A DNA stretch of 64,000 bases from CAZSDW01 sp964605705. Lineage in GTDB: Bacteria > Fidelibacterota > UBA2242. Shown one piece after another: positions 6,494-15,546 of the stretch. Numbering within the stretch: position 1 is the first letter of the stretch; every line of letters starts with the position of its first letter. The translations under genes and the position numbers were made by a program. Under the pieces are notes generated by a model, which saw nothing but the letters and a program-made list of their open reading frames with translations, had not been told where the DNA came from and searched no databases. The stretch is from positions 1-64,000 of the forward strand of contig CAZSDW010000004.1 in assembly GCA_964605705.1 (NCBI GenBank). The letters are read 5' to 3'.

Positions 6494-7639
6494 ATGATCA
6501 GAATGCTCAGCGCCGGTGAATCCCATGGTAAAGGACTGAATGTCGTTGTTGACGGTTTCCCCGCCGGTTTGAAAATTGATGCGGATTTCATTAATGCAGA
6601 ACTAGGGCGACGGCAACAGGGATACGGGCGCGGAGAACGGATGCAGATTGAATCGGATCGGGTGGAAATCATTTCCGGTGTCCGGGATGGATTGACCATC
6701 GGTTCACCGATTGCACTTTGGATTGAAAACAGGGATTATAAAAACTGGCAGGGGCGCATGAGCACGGGAAAACTATCCGTGAATGAACCGGTAACAGCAC
6801 CGCGACCGGGACATGCCGATCTGGCGGGTGTACAGAAATTCGGATTGAAAGATATCCGCAATGTACTGGAACGCGCTTCTGCCCGTGAAACGGCTGCCCG
6901 CGTCGCTGCCGGCGCATTAATGAAATTATTGCTGCAAGAATTTGGTATTGCGCTGGGTTCGAAAACCGTCTCCATCGGACAGATTGCTGTTAAAAAAAAT
7001 TCCCGATCAGCACAGGAAACGGAACAGTCACCACTGCGCTGCGCCGATGCAGAACAGGAAAAGGCGATGATGCGGCTGATTGATGAAGCGTCGGCAGAGG
7101 GTAATACTTTGGGCGGAATTTCAGAAGTAATCGCACGTGGCGTCTGTCCCGGTCTGGGAACATATACCCAGTGGGACCAGCGTTTGGATGCAAAAATAGC
7201 AACGGCAATGATGTCGATTCCATCGGTCAAAGCGGTCACCATTGGTGATCCTGACATTGGCGCAAAATTGGGTTCTGAGGCTCAGGATGAAATATTTTAC
7301 ACTGAAAAGAGTGGGTTTGTTAGAAAGAGCAACCATGCCGGGGGAATTGAGGGCGGCATGACAAACGGCAATGATATTGTCCTTAACATTATGATAAAAC
7401 CATTACCGTCCCTGCGCAAACCTCTGCAATCGGCAGATATCCGGACGGGTATAGCCGTTGATGCTCAGAAAGAGCGGGCAGATGTTTGCGTAGTCCCGGC
7501 AGCGGGCGTGATTGCCGAGGCGATGCTGGCACAGGTGCTGGCTGATGCGATGACAGAAAAATTCGGGGGCGACTGTCTGGAGGACATGCAAGCGAGTTAT
7601 CAACAATATCTGGGAAGAATATGCAAAATATTATCCTGA
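6494..7639 (+). CDS. aroC: Chorismate synthase
   Basis: It makes chorismate from 5-enolpyruvylshikimate 3-phosphate using reduced FMN. The 381 aa protein begins with MLSAGESHGKGLNVVVDGFPAG (the GESHG signature). It also has APRPGHADLAG, the RASARETAARVAAGA block and HAGGIEGGMTNG. All family signatures are intact. The last 19 nt overlap the start of the kinase/synthase fusion gene, so translation is probably coupled. Confidence 0.97.
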   Translation: MIRMLSAGESHGKGLNVVVDGFPAGLKIDADFINAELGRRQQGYGRGERMQIESDRVEIISGVRDGLTIGSPIALWIENRDYKNWQGRMSTGKLSVNEPVTAPRPGHADLAGVQKFGLKDIRNVLERASARETAARVAAGALMKLLLQEFGIALGSKTVSIGQIAVKKNSRSAQETEQSPLRCADAEQEKAMMRLIDEASAEGNTLGGISEVIARGVCPGLGTYTQWDQRLDAKIATAMMSIPSVKAVTIGDPDIGAKLGSEAQDEIFYTEKSGFVRKSNHAGGIEGGMTNGNDIVLNIMIKPLPSLRKPLQSADIRTGIAVDAQKERADVCVVPAAGVIAEAMLAQVLADAMTEKFGGDCLEDMQASYQQYLGRICKILS

Positions 7640-9216
7640 TTGGATTTATGGGAAGTGGTAAGGATAGCGTGGCAAAGGCGCTTGCTCAACGCAGCGGTTT
7701 GACATTTTTATACACGGATCGGATGATCGAACTGACTGAAAACCGCTCTATCAATGCCATTTTCCAAAGTCATGGTGAAGCTTATTTTCGGCGTCTGGAA
7801 AAGAAAACGCTGCGTTCAATCAGAGATATACAAAATACAATTATTGCGACTGGTGGCGGTATGGTTCTGGACGAGCATAATCGGAAAATAATGTCAGCAA
7901 TGGGTACTGTCGTACACCTGGCAGTGGATACTGAGACGGTCAAACAGAGACTGGCGAGTGATGATACCCGTCCATTGTTGAAAATGGCGGGCGGGCTTGA
8001 GGAATTATTTGAAAACCGCAAAGGTGTCTATGATTTTGCAGATATTATGATTGACACAAAAGCAAAAACACCGGATCAGATTGCCGATATAATTCTCTCT
8101 CAAGTCGATATCCCGGCAATGGAAAAGACCTTTGATGAACCGACAACTATTGAGGTAAAAACTGCCACTAGTGAATATTCCGTGATCGTGGGTAATGGTA
8201 TTCTGGCAACACTGACAGCGTGGATAGATAAAATTCCACGCCGGTGTGCCGTGATCAGTAATCCGCTGGTTGCCGGTCTGGCGTTGGCGCGGGTTGAGAC
8301 CCAATTGACATCAGTCGGGATAGAAGTTTACCCGGTGATTATTCCCGATGGGGAACGGTACAAATCTTTGAAAACGGTTTCCCTGATTTATGACATATTG
8401 CTCAGCCGGCAGTTCGACCGCTCGGATTCGATTTTGGGGCTGGGTGGCGGAGTCATTACGGACCTAGCCGGATTTGTTGCGGCGACTCTGAAACGAGGGT
8501 GCCGATTGATCAATATACCGACCACTTTGCTAGCCCAGGTCGATGCCAGCGTTGGGGGGAAAACCGGTGTTAATCATGCCGCCGGGAAAAACCTGATTGG
8601 CAGTTTTTATCAACCCGATCTGGTTCTGGCGGATATCGGATTATTAAATACTTTGCCGCCGAAGGAATTTCGTAACGGTATGGCGGAGCTCATTAAAACG
8701 GCGATTATCCGGGACGCTGAACTGTTTGATGTACTGGAATCAAACCGCGCAAAAATAATTGCCGGAGATATTCAAATTATGCAGAATGTTATTGCACGCT
8801 GTATCGAAATCAAGCGCGATATTGTTGAAGCCGACGAAAAAGAAATTTCCGGGATTCGCTCACTGTTGAATTTCGGGCACACGGTGGGGCATATCCTTGA
8901 AGCCGGCAGCCATTATCGTGGGATAAAGCACGGCGAAGCCGTCGCTGCCGGTATGGTACTGGAGAGTCGAATCGCCCGGTCATTATCGGGAATGCCAGCC
9001 CAGGATATTCTGCGGATTGTCAATTTGCTCACGGAATTCGGGCTGCCGGTATCACTGCCAAGAAACTTGCTGAAAGAAAACATTGTAGATTATCTCGCTC
9101 AGGATAAGAAAATAAGCGACGGAAAAATCAAATTTCCGATGGTCAACGCCATTGGTAAAAGTACAATAAAGGAGATGACATGGGAGCGTATCGTATCATT
9201 CATGGACCAAATCTGA
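7621..9216 (+). CDS. aroKB: Fused shikimate kinase / 3-dehydroquinate synthase
   Basis: This 531 aa polypeptide carries two pathway enzymes. Residues 1-165 are shikimate kinase, with P-loop GFMGSGKDSVAKAL, YTDRMIE and GGGM. Residues 180-531 are 3-dehydroquinate synthase, with GLGGGVITDLAGFVAATLKR, IPTTLLAQVDASVGGKTGVNH, KNLIGSFYQP and FGHTVGHILE. The kinase P-loop has Asp-Ser after the Lys instead of the more usual Ser-Thr. In many bacteria aroK and aroB are adjacent genes; here they are one frame. It overlaps aroC at its start and aroQ by 37 nt at its end. Confidence 0.96.
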   Translation: MQNIILIGFMGSGKDSVAKALAQRSGLTFLYTDRMIELTENRSINAIFQSHGEAYFRRLEKKTLRSIRDIQNTIIATGGGMVLDEHNRKIMSAMGTVVHLAVDTETVKQRLASDDTRPLLKMAGGLEELFENRKGVYDFADIMIDTKAKTPDQIADIILSQVDIPAMEKTFDEPTTIEVKTATSEYSVIVGNGILATLTAWIDKIPRRCAVISNPLVAGLALARVETQLTSVGIEVYPVIIPDGERYKSLKTVSLIYDILLSRQFDRSDSILGLGGGVITDLAGFVAATLKRGCRLINIPTTLLAQVDASVGGKTGVNHAAGKNLIGSFYQPDLVLADIGLLNTLPPKEFRNGMAELIKTAIIRDAELFDVLESNRAKIIAGDIQIMQNVIARCIEIKRDIVEADEKEISGIRSLLNFGHTVGHILEAGSHYRGIKHGEAVAAGMVLESRIARSLSGMPAQDILRIVNLLTEFGLPVSLPRNLLKENIVDYLAQDKKISDGKIKFPMVNAIGKSTIKEMTWERIVSFMDQI

Positions 9217-9617
9217 ACCTGCTTGGTCAGCGGGATCCCCGGCATTATGGCATTCTGTCACTGGATGATATCAATGCCAAAATAAAGACCTTTGCAAAGT
9301 CCAAAAATATAAATGTGGATATTATCCAAAGTAACCATGAAGGTGAGATCATTGACGCCATCCAACAGTCAGGAGGATTGACCGGGATTATTCTGAATCC
9401 CGGTGGATTTACCCACAGTTCCGTGGCAATTCGTGATGCCGTTGAAGCCATTGACGTGCCGGTGATTGAGGTCCATTTGAGCAATATTCATGGACGTGAA
9501 TCCTTTCGGCGACAATCACTGATTGCCCCGGTTTGCATTGGGCAGATCAGTGGCTTGGGACATCAAAGTTATATTCTGGCAATAGAATATTTTCTGAGAC
9601 AAAACACATCCTTATAG
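9180..9617 (+). CDS. aroQ: 3-dehydroquinate dehydratase, type II
   Basis: It dehydrates 3-dehydroquinate to 3-dehydroshikimate. The 145 aa length and motifs IHGPNLNLLGQRDPRHYG, QSNHEGEIID, NPGGFTHSSVAIRDA and EVHLSNIHGRESFRRQS are those of the small dodecameric type II enzyme. ATG 9180 is preceded by AAGGAG inside aroKB, giving a 37-nt overlap in another frame. It precedes aroF by 15 nt. Confidence 0.96.
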   Translation: MGAYRIIHGPNLNLLGQRDPRHYGILSLDDINAKIKTFAKSKNINVDIIQSNHEGEIIDAIQQSGGLTGIILNPGGFTHSSVAIRDAVEAIDVPVIEVHLSNIHGRESFRRQSLIAPVCIGQISGLGHQSYILAIEYFLRQNTSL

Positions 9618-9632
9618 AGAGGAAAAATTAAA

Positions 9633-10646
9633 ATGTTAGTAATTATGGAAGAATCAGCGACCCGGAAAGAAATTAAGCGGGTAACCGAGCTGATCAAGAA
9701 AATGGGAGGGGATGTTCATCATCTCACGGATGACAAGACAACTTCCATGACAATTACCGGAAATAGTGATGGCGTCGAGCGGGAATTTCTTGCGAAAATG
9801 CCCGGCGTGAAGGATATTAAAGATGTGAAACAACCCTATAAACTGGGCAGCCGGGAATCAAAAGCCAAGGATACCATTGTCAAAGTCGGCAAAGTGGAGG
9901 TTGGTGGAAAGAAACTGGCGATTATTGCCGGGTCCTGTGCGGTGGAGACCGTTGAGGGGACCAACGAAGGTGGGCGCCTGCTGAAAATGCTCGGAGCGAA
10001 TATGCTTCGTGGCGGCGCCTTCAAACCGCGGACATCACCCTATTCTTTTCAGGGATTGGGCAAACGCGGACTGGAGATTTTAGCCGATGCCCGGGAATTG
10101 ATCGACATTCCGGTGGTTTCCGAAGCGGTGGACACGGACAGTTTTGACCTTGTTGAGGAATACGTGGATCTGATTCAAATCGGTGCCCGGAATATGCAGA
10201 ACTTTTCCCTGCTGAAACGGGCGGGTAAATCGAAGCGACCGATCCTGCTGAAACGGGGCATTTCAGCCACTATTAGAGAATATCTGCTGGCGGCGGAATA
10301 CATCATGTCCGGTGGCAATGCCAATGTAATTCTCTGTGAACGGGGCATCCGGACATTTAATGAATATACCCGATTTACCCTGGATATCAGCAGCATTCCT
10401 GAATTGAAGCAGCAATCCCATCTACCGGTGATGGTTGATCCCAGCCATGCGTCCGGACGCCGGGATATGATTATACCATTATCGAAAGCAGCCATAGCTG
10501 CCGGTGCTGATGGCATCATGGTGGAGGTTCATCCTTTTCCGGACAAAGCATTGTCCGATGGATATCAGTCGATTACGTTCGATCACTTTTTGGCACTCAT
10601 GGATGAGATTGCTAAGATTGCCAAAGCCGTTGGGCGGAGCCTGTAG
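9633..10646 (+). CDS. aroF: DAHP synthase, class I-beta with N-terminal regulatory domain
   Basis: It condenses phosphoenolpyruvate and erythrose 4-phosphate, the first step of the pathway. Residues 1-70 form an ACT/ferredoxin-like domain (LVIMEESATRKEIKRV...) like that of Thermotoga maritima DAHP synthase, where it mediates feedback inhibition by tyrosine and phenylalanine. Residues 90-337 are the TIM barrel, with GSCAVE, FKPRTSPYSFQGLG, ISATIREYLLAAEYIMSGGN, LCERGIRTF and VDPSHASGRRD. With the operon's Tyr/Phe attenuator, this suggests control at both enzyme and transcription level (inference). GAGAGGA precedes the ATG. Confidence 0.96.
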   Translation: MLVIMEESATRKEIKRVTELIKKMGGDVHHLTDDKTTSMTITGNSDGVEREFLAKMPGVKDIKDVKQPYKLGSRESKAKDTIVKVGKVEVGGKKLAIIAGSCAVETVEGTNEGGRLLKMLGANMLRGGAFKPRTSPYSFQGLGKRGLEILADARELIDIPVVSEAVDTDSFDLVEEYVDLIQIGARNMQNFSLLKRAGKSKRPILLKRGISATIREYLLAAEYIMSGGNANVILCERGIRTFNEYTRFTLDISSIPELKQQSHLPVMVDPSHASGRRDMIIPLSKAAIAAGADGIMVEVHPFPDKALSDGYQSITFDHFLALMDEIAKIAKAVGRSL

Positions 10647-11933
10647 ATGGCAGATGTTTTTCTGTCAAAAATCAGGAAATTACATGGAGAACTGACCGTT
10701 CCCGGAGATAAATCGATTTCCCATCGCGCGGCAATGTTTGCCTCAATCTGCAACGGGGTCAGTGTCATTAAAAATTTCTCATCAGCGATCGATTGCCAAA
10801 CCACATTAGACTGCATGAATCAGCTGGGTGCTGATATCCACAAAAGCAGTCTGGACATCACTGTCCAAGGCAAGGGGCTCCGGTCTCTAAGCGGGACCAA
10901 TGAGGTACTGGATTGCGGCAATTCAGGCACGACTATGCGTCTGCTTTGCGGCTTATTGGCAGGTCAAGCCTTTTCAACAGTCCTCACCGGGGATGCCAGT
11001 TTACGCCGGCGCCCCATGGATCGCATTCTCAGACCGTTGAACATGAATGGAGCAAATATATCGGGCAATAAATCCGATCGTTTTGCGCCGCTTTGTATCA
11101 AGGGTGAAAAAATGGGAGATGTACACTATGAATTACCGGTTGCCAGTTCACAGGTGAAATCGGCAGTATTGCTGGCGGGATTGTATGCCAGCGGAAATGT
11201 AGCGGTTGTTGAGCCGGTTGCCAGTCGCGATCACACCGAGCGGATGCTGGCATATTGCGGGGTAGATATCAGCCGAAACGGCAAAGTCATTTCCCTGGGT
11301 AAAAAGCGTCAATTGCAGGCGCGGGAATTTCTGATACCCGGCGATATTTCGTCTGCGGCGTTTCTGATAGCATTAGGCTTATTACTGCCCGACAGCCAGC
11401 TGACATTAAACGATGTCGGTATCAATCCAACCCGTACCGGACTCTTTACCGTACTGGAAAAAATGGGTGCGAACATTGTCATTGAAAATGAACGTGTTGT
11501 CGCCAATGAACCGGTTGGAAATATTAAAGTCCGAACAGCGATACTAAAAGCGGTTGAAGTCGGGGGCAGCCTGATTCCCAAACTGATTGACGAACTGCCT
11601 TTGATTGCAGTTATCGCGACCCAGGCAAAAGGTCGGACGGTTGTAAAAGATGCTCTTGAATTGCGGATTAAGGAGAGCGATCGCATTGCGGCAATTGTCA
11701 GTGCACTGAAAAAAATGGGCGCGAATATCGAAGAGAGTCAAGACGGATTTATTGTGGAAGGACCAACCCCGCTGCATGGCGCTGTCTGCGAAAGCCACGA
11801 TGATCACCGGATTGCCATGGCGCTGTCCGTCGCGGCCTGGATCGCAGAGGGTGAATCGACTATCAGGAATGCCGATTGCGTGGGGATTTCTTTTCCGGAG
11901 TTTTACACGCTGGTTGACAATATCGGAAAATAA
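10647..11933 (+). CDS. aroA: 5-enolpyruvylshikimate-3-phosphate synthase
   Basis: It adds enolpyruvate to shikimate 3-phosphate. The 428 aa protein has PGDKSISHRAAMFASIC at the N-terminus, LDCGNSGTTMRLLCG near residue 90, RRRPMDRILRPL near 120 and KESDRIAAI near 345. The ATG directly follows the aroF stop codon with no gap. It is the last gene of the operon and converges on the outer-membrane gene. No hairpin is evident in the 27-nt gap. Confidence 0.96.
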   Translation: MADVFLSKIRKLHGELTVPGDKSISHRAAMFASICNGVSVIKNFSSAIDCQTTLDCMNQLGADIHKSSLDITVQGKGLRSLSGTNEVLDCGNSGTTMRLLCGLLAGQAFSTVLTGDASLRRRPMDRILRPLNMNGANISGNKSDRFAPLCIKGEKMGDVHYELPVASSQVKSAVLLAGLYASGNVAVVEPVASRDHTERMLAYCGVDISRNGKVISLGKKRQLQAREFLIPGDISSAAFLIALGLLLPDSQLTLNDVGINPTRTGLFTVLEKMGANIVIENERVVANEPVGNIKVRTAILKAVEVGGSLIPKLIDELPLIAVIATQAKGRTVVKDALELRIKESDRIAAIVSALKKMGANIEESQDGFIVEGPTPLHGAVCESHDDHRIAMALSVAAWIAEGESTIRNADCVGISFPEFYTLVDNIGK

Positions 11934-11960
11934 CCCCGGAACCAACTACCCGAAAATAGA

Positions 11961-12500
11961 TTAATCAGAAAAATAATATCGCAGCGTAAATAATTGTCCG
12001 CAGTTATGAAATGTGATTATCTTGCCGGTACTGGAACCATTATCTCTGGTAGATAATGCAAGCATAACCAGTCCCTGTTCACCAATGCTGAGTCGAGGAG
12101 AGTCTGTTATATAATATTCAATGTCGGGACCGACTCCAAGACTGATTTCAAAGGTCTTAAGAATATAAGAGCCTTCGTTGTTATAATATTGGGCTCCGAT
12201 TTCTGTTCATGTCCCAAAGTGCAATTTAGGGCTCGCTTTCAGAATCTTTATAATGCCGATGTTAAGTCCCAATCCTATGGAGCGTTCATCAGAGTCGATT
12301 TGTCTCGAAATGCCGAATGTCGGTGTAATATCCAAGGCTTTTATCGGACTGATATACTTTTGGAACGTCAGGTTTCCGGTTGACCATTCGGTTCCGACGC
12401 CCTGCAGACCAATTGCACAGGATTTTGGTGTACTTTGTGCAAAGGATAAAACAGCCATTAATAATACCAGGGCTACAATCAGAAAGTAAGTTTGCCGCAT
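11961..12500 (-). pseudogene. Outer-membrane beta-barrel-like protein interrupted by one in-frame TGA
   Basis: Read on the minus strand from ATG 12500 (SD AAGGAGAG just before it), the product has a signal peptide, MRQTYFLIVALVLLMAVLSFAQ, and amphipathic strands with Gly and aromatic residues. It looks like a small beta-barrel ending ...FTLRYYFSD. The frame contains one TGA at 12207-12209 (after SPKLHFGT) and then continues open for 81 more codons with equally barrel-like sequence to TAA 11961-11963. A TGG-to-TGA change or a sequencing error would explain it. Total length would be about 179 aa. It is the last gene of the minus-strand transporter cluster. Family not identified. Confidence 0.7.
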
Positions 12501-12541
12501 AATTCTCTCCTTTCGGACCGTAACATATTTGACATAATTTG

Positions 12542-12581
12542 AAATCCCAATTATCCAGTACTTCAATACTCCACTGCTCCA
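12542..12581 (-). repeat. Five degenerate 8-nt tandem units
   Basis: On the minus strand the units read TGGAGCAG, TGGAGTAT, TGAAGTAC, TGGATAAT and TGGGATTT, one after another. They fill most of the gap between the permease stop (12591) and the outer-membrane gene start (12500). The same 8-nt periodicity, with different sequence, recurs at the hydE/ligA junction. Confidence 0.6.
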
Positions 12582-12590
12582 ACAATTTCA

Positions 12591-13628
12591 TCATTCCCAC
12601 CTGAGGGCTTCGATAGGATCGAGCCGGGCGGCTTTCATCGCGGGATAGACGCCAAAGACCAAACCGATCAGCAGCGAAAATCCGACACCCAGTATGATTG
12701 ACCACAAAGGAATAGTCGGGGGCAGTTTCAAAGCACCGGCAATGAGAACGCCGATGATGACGCCAAGGATAACACCGATTAACCCGCCAAAGAGACAGAT
12801 TCCGATAGATTCGGTGAGAAACTGGTTCAGGATATGCCGCTTCTTGGCGCCCACGGCTTTGCGGATGCCGATCTCCCGGGTGCGCTCTGTGACCGCAACC
12901 AGCATAATATTCATAATACCAATGCCGCCGACCAGCAGAGAAATGGCACAGATGACGACCGCCGCTATAAAGACAAAACCGGTCAGGTTTTTCAGAGTAT
13001 CCATAATGGAATCCTGGGTGATTACTTCAAAATCGTTCGGTTCCCCGGCAGGAACTTTGCGGGCAATTCGCAGAATAGCCGTTACTTCATCCATGGCTTC
13101 CGCCATTTTATCGGGTTGNNNNNNNNNNNNNNNNNNNNNNNNNNNNNNNNNNNNNNNNNNNNNNNNNNNNNNNNNNNNNNNNNNNNNNNNNNNNNNNNNN
13201 NNNNNNNNNNNNNNNNNNTTGACATCCGCCCAGTTTTCATCACCACCATAAACGACAACGTTTGGATTGGTAGTTTCATCCCGGTACTGGATCTGTTTGC
13301 CCCAGTTGTATATTTCTGAGGAAACCGCCTCAATATTCCTGGCATGTTCACGAATCGCTTCCGCATGTTCGAATTTCAAATCCTTGCGCATACGAATCTC
13401 TTTGGAGAGATGTCCCATTTGAACTGCCGGGTATTTTTGAATCCAGAAGGTATTCCCGCCAACCGATGACAGGGCGTTGATCATATGATGTTCCAGGGCA
13501 TCGATTATCGACATCATTCCGATCACCGACATCACACCGATCACGATTCCGAGTGTTGTCAAAAACGTCCGTAATTTGTTGGATTTTACAGTTTGCCAGG
13601 CGAGTTTGAAGCCTTCGTCATAATTCAT
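12591..13628 (-). CDS. MacB/FtsX-type ABC transporter permease (contains assembly gap)
   Basis: A membrane subunit of a MacB-like exporter. Transmembrane segment 1 follows LRTFLTTLGIVIGVMSVIG near residue 22. The C-terminal FtsX domain has LLVGGIGIMNIMLVAVTERTREIGIRKAVGAKKR and the terminal PAMKAARLDPIEALRWE. About 100 N (13119-13218) interrupt the periplasmic domain. The paralogue next door is 409 aa, so roughly 65 residues beyond the 34 placeholder residues are probably missing. The start ATG overlaps the stop of the upstream permease by 1 nt (TAATG). Confidence 0.93.
   Translation of the reverse strand: MNYDEGFKLAWQTVKSNKLRTFLTTLGIVIGVMSVIGMMSIIDALEHHMINALSSVGGNTFWIQKYPAVQMGHLSKEIRMRKDLKFEHAEAIREHARNIEAVSSEIYNWGKQIQYRDETTNPNVVVYGGDENWADVXXXXXXXXXXXXXXXXXXXXXXXXXXXXXXXXXXQPDKMAEAMDEVTAILRIARKVPAGEPNDFEVITQDSIMDTLKNLTGFVFIAAVVICAISLLVGGIGIMNIMLVAVTERTREIGIRKAVGAKKRHILNQFLTESIGICLFGGLIGVILGVIIGVLIAGALKLPPTIPLWSIILGVGFSLLIGLVFGVYPAMKAARLDPIEALRWE
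13119..13218. other. Scaffold gap of 100 N
   Basis: Exactly 100 undetermined bases, a conventional placeholder length, lie in the periplasmic domain of the permease gene. The true length is unknown. Frame continuity across it is accidental. Confidence 0.98.
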
Positions 13629-14857
13629 TATTCATACCTTAAGCACTCAATCGGGTCCAGTTTTGCGGCGCGCCGGGCTGGATAGATTCCGAAAAAAAGC
13701 CCAACGAAAGTCGAGAATCCCAGTCCCAGAAAAACTGACCAGACCGGCACATTGGACGGAAAGGGCGTGACCTTGTCAATCACCAGTGAAATCAGGAAGC
13801 TGAAAAAAATTGCGATAATGCCTCCCACCGAACAGATAATGATGGACTCTATGATAAATTGAAAGGTAATGACCCGGCGTTTAGCCCCCAGCGCTTTTCG
13901 AATGCCGATTTCCTTGCGGCGTTCGGCAACCGAGACCAGCATGATATTCATAATACCGATACCACCAACGAGCAGTGAAAGCGTGCCAATGCCAAAAGCC
14001 GCTGTGTACAGTCCACCCGTCAGCTTCTTGTACATGGTGGTGAGCATCTCCTGCTGATTGATTGAGAAATTATCCTCATCCAGAGGTTTCAGTTTCCGGG
14101 AAACCCGCATCAGAAAGTGGATCTCATCCTTGACCTGTTCCAGCATTTCCGGGGAAGGAACCTTGATTATAATCTGAATGCTGCGGTGAAACCCGAAATT
14201 TTTAAAGATTGTTCCCAGGGGAACATAAACACCGGTATCAAGATTATGCCCTAATATGCTGCCCCGCTTTTCCATTACGCCAATCACAGTATAGCTGGCA
14301 TCACCGACCCGAACGCGCTTGCCCAGAGGGTCACTGTTTTCAAAAAGTTTCTCTTTGATATCGTAGCCAAGAATAATACTGGGTTTATTATGATCAATTT
14401 CAATATTGGTAAAATAGCGTCCCTCGGCGACAATAAACCCTTCAATAATTTCACTTTCCATCGTCACGCCGGCGACCTGGACGTCAGCCACTGATTTATT
14501 ACGATATTTAATGTCTCTGCCGGTGCCGGCTTGTCCGCTGATTGCTTCCGCTAAACGGGAGTGATTTTTCAGGTATTCCACATCCCTCATCGTAATATCA
14601 GGACGGTTGCGATACTTGAACCAATCATCCTGAATAATCCAGGGATATTTTTGAACATAAAGGGTGTTGCTGCCCAGGTTGGATATCTGACTGGCGAATC
14701 CCTTGTTCAGCCCGGAAATAATGGAAGCCACGGAAACGACGGTGAGAACGCCAATGATAATTCCAAGGGTTGTCAGGATCGCGCGCATTTTATTCTGCGC
14801 TAATGCCCGCAGGGCAATCAGGACATTTTCCCAGACACTGATAATGAATGAAATCAC
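13628..14857 (-). CDS. MacB/FtsX-type ABC transporter permease
   Basis: A 409 aa membrane subunit paralogous to the preceding entry. It has an N-terminal transmembrane helix (AILTTLGIIIGVLTVVSVASI), a MacB-like periplasmic core, and three C-terminal helices with LLVGGIGIMNIMLVSVAERRKEIGIRKALGAKRR. It ends RRAAKLDPIECLRYE. Two different permeases in tandem suggest a heterodimeric exporter served by the one ATPase immediately upstream, whose stop overlaps this start by 4 nt. Confidence 0.95.
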   Translation of the reverse strand: MISFIISVWENVLIALRALAQNKMRAILTTLGIIIGVLTVVSVASIISGLNKGFASQISNLGSNTLYVQKYPWIIQDDWFKYRNRPDITMRDVEYLKNHSRLAEAISGQAGTGRDIKYRNKSVADVQVAGVTMESEIIEGFIVAEGRYFTNIEIDHNKPSIILGYDIKEKLFENSDPLGKRVRVGDASYTVIGVMEKRGSILGHNLDTGVYVPLGTIFKNFGFHRSIQIIIKVPSPEMLEQVKDEIHFLMRVSRKLKPLDEDNFSINQQEMLTTMYKKLTGGLYTAAFGIGTLSLLVGGIGIMNIMLVSVAERRKEIGIRKALGAKRRVITFQFIIESIIICSVGGIIAIFFSFLISLVIDKVTPFPSNVPVWSVFLGLGFSTFVGLFFGIYPARRAAKLDPIECLRYE

Positions 14858-15546
14858 GGGTTGTTTACCTGAATATCTTCGGCGATGTTACCGTCGAGAA
14901 TGTGAACAATTCGATCGGCGTGCTCGGCGATCTCCTTTTCATGAGTGACCAGAATAATTGTGTTGCCGGCTTTGTGAAGATCGTCGAAAATAGCCATAAT
15001 TTCTCTACCGGTTGTCGAGTCCAGGTTGCCGGTCGGTTCATCTGCCAGGATGAGCGAGGGATTGTTGACCAGTGCCCGGGCAATGGCAACCCGCTGGCGT
15101 TGTCCGCCGGATAATTCACTGGGGCGATGGGTTTTGCGATCCGTAAGTCCGACCTTTGCCAGGGCTGCTTCTGCTATTTCCTTGCGTTTACCGGCGTGAA
15201 TCCCGCTGTAAATCAAAGGCAGTTCGACATTATGCAGAGCATTGGCGCGGGGAAGCAGGTTGAAGGTCTGAAACACAAAACCGATTTTTCGGTTGCGAAC
15301 CTCTGCCTGTTTATTGTCATCCATGGTGGAGACCAGTTCATTTTCCAATTCATAGCTGCCGGAGGTCGGCGTGTCGAGGCAACCGATAATATTCATCAGG
15401 GTCGATTTTCCGGAGCCTGAGGGACCCATGATGGAGATATACTCATTTTTATGAATATTGAGATCCACGCCGCGCAAGGCATGAACATTAATAGTACCGA
15501 TTTGATATGTTTTTACAATTGCTTTCAGATTAATCAGGTTTTCCAT
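14854..15546 (-). CDS. MacB/LolD-type ABC transporter ATPase
   Basis: The cytoplasmic ATPase (230 aa) of the exporter. Walker A is GPSGSGKST (near residue 41), the Q-loop is FVFQTFNLLPR, the signature is LSGGQRQR (near 142), and Walker B is LILADEPTGNLDS. The switch histidine is in LVTHEKE. The NLLPRANALHNVELPLIYSG segment is typical of the MacB/LolD group. Its ATG overlaps the upstream stop by 1 nt. Confidence 0.96.
   Translation of the reverse strand: MENLINLKAIVKTYQIGTINVHALRGVDLNIHKNEYISIMGPSGSGKSTLMNIIGCLDTPTSGSYELENELVSTMDDNKQAEVRNRKIGFVFQTFNLLPRANALHNVELPLIYSGIHAGKRKEIAEAALAKVGLTDRKTHRPSELSGGQRQRVAIARALVNNPSLILADEPTGNLDSTTGREIMAIFDDLHKAGNTIILVTHEKEIAEHADRIVHILDGNIAEDIQVNNP

Noticed and set aside
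12501..12566. N-terminal extension of the outer-membrane gene to 12566
   Set aside because: The signal peptide and a good SD begin at ATG 12500; the extension covers the 8-nt repeat.
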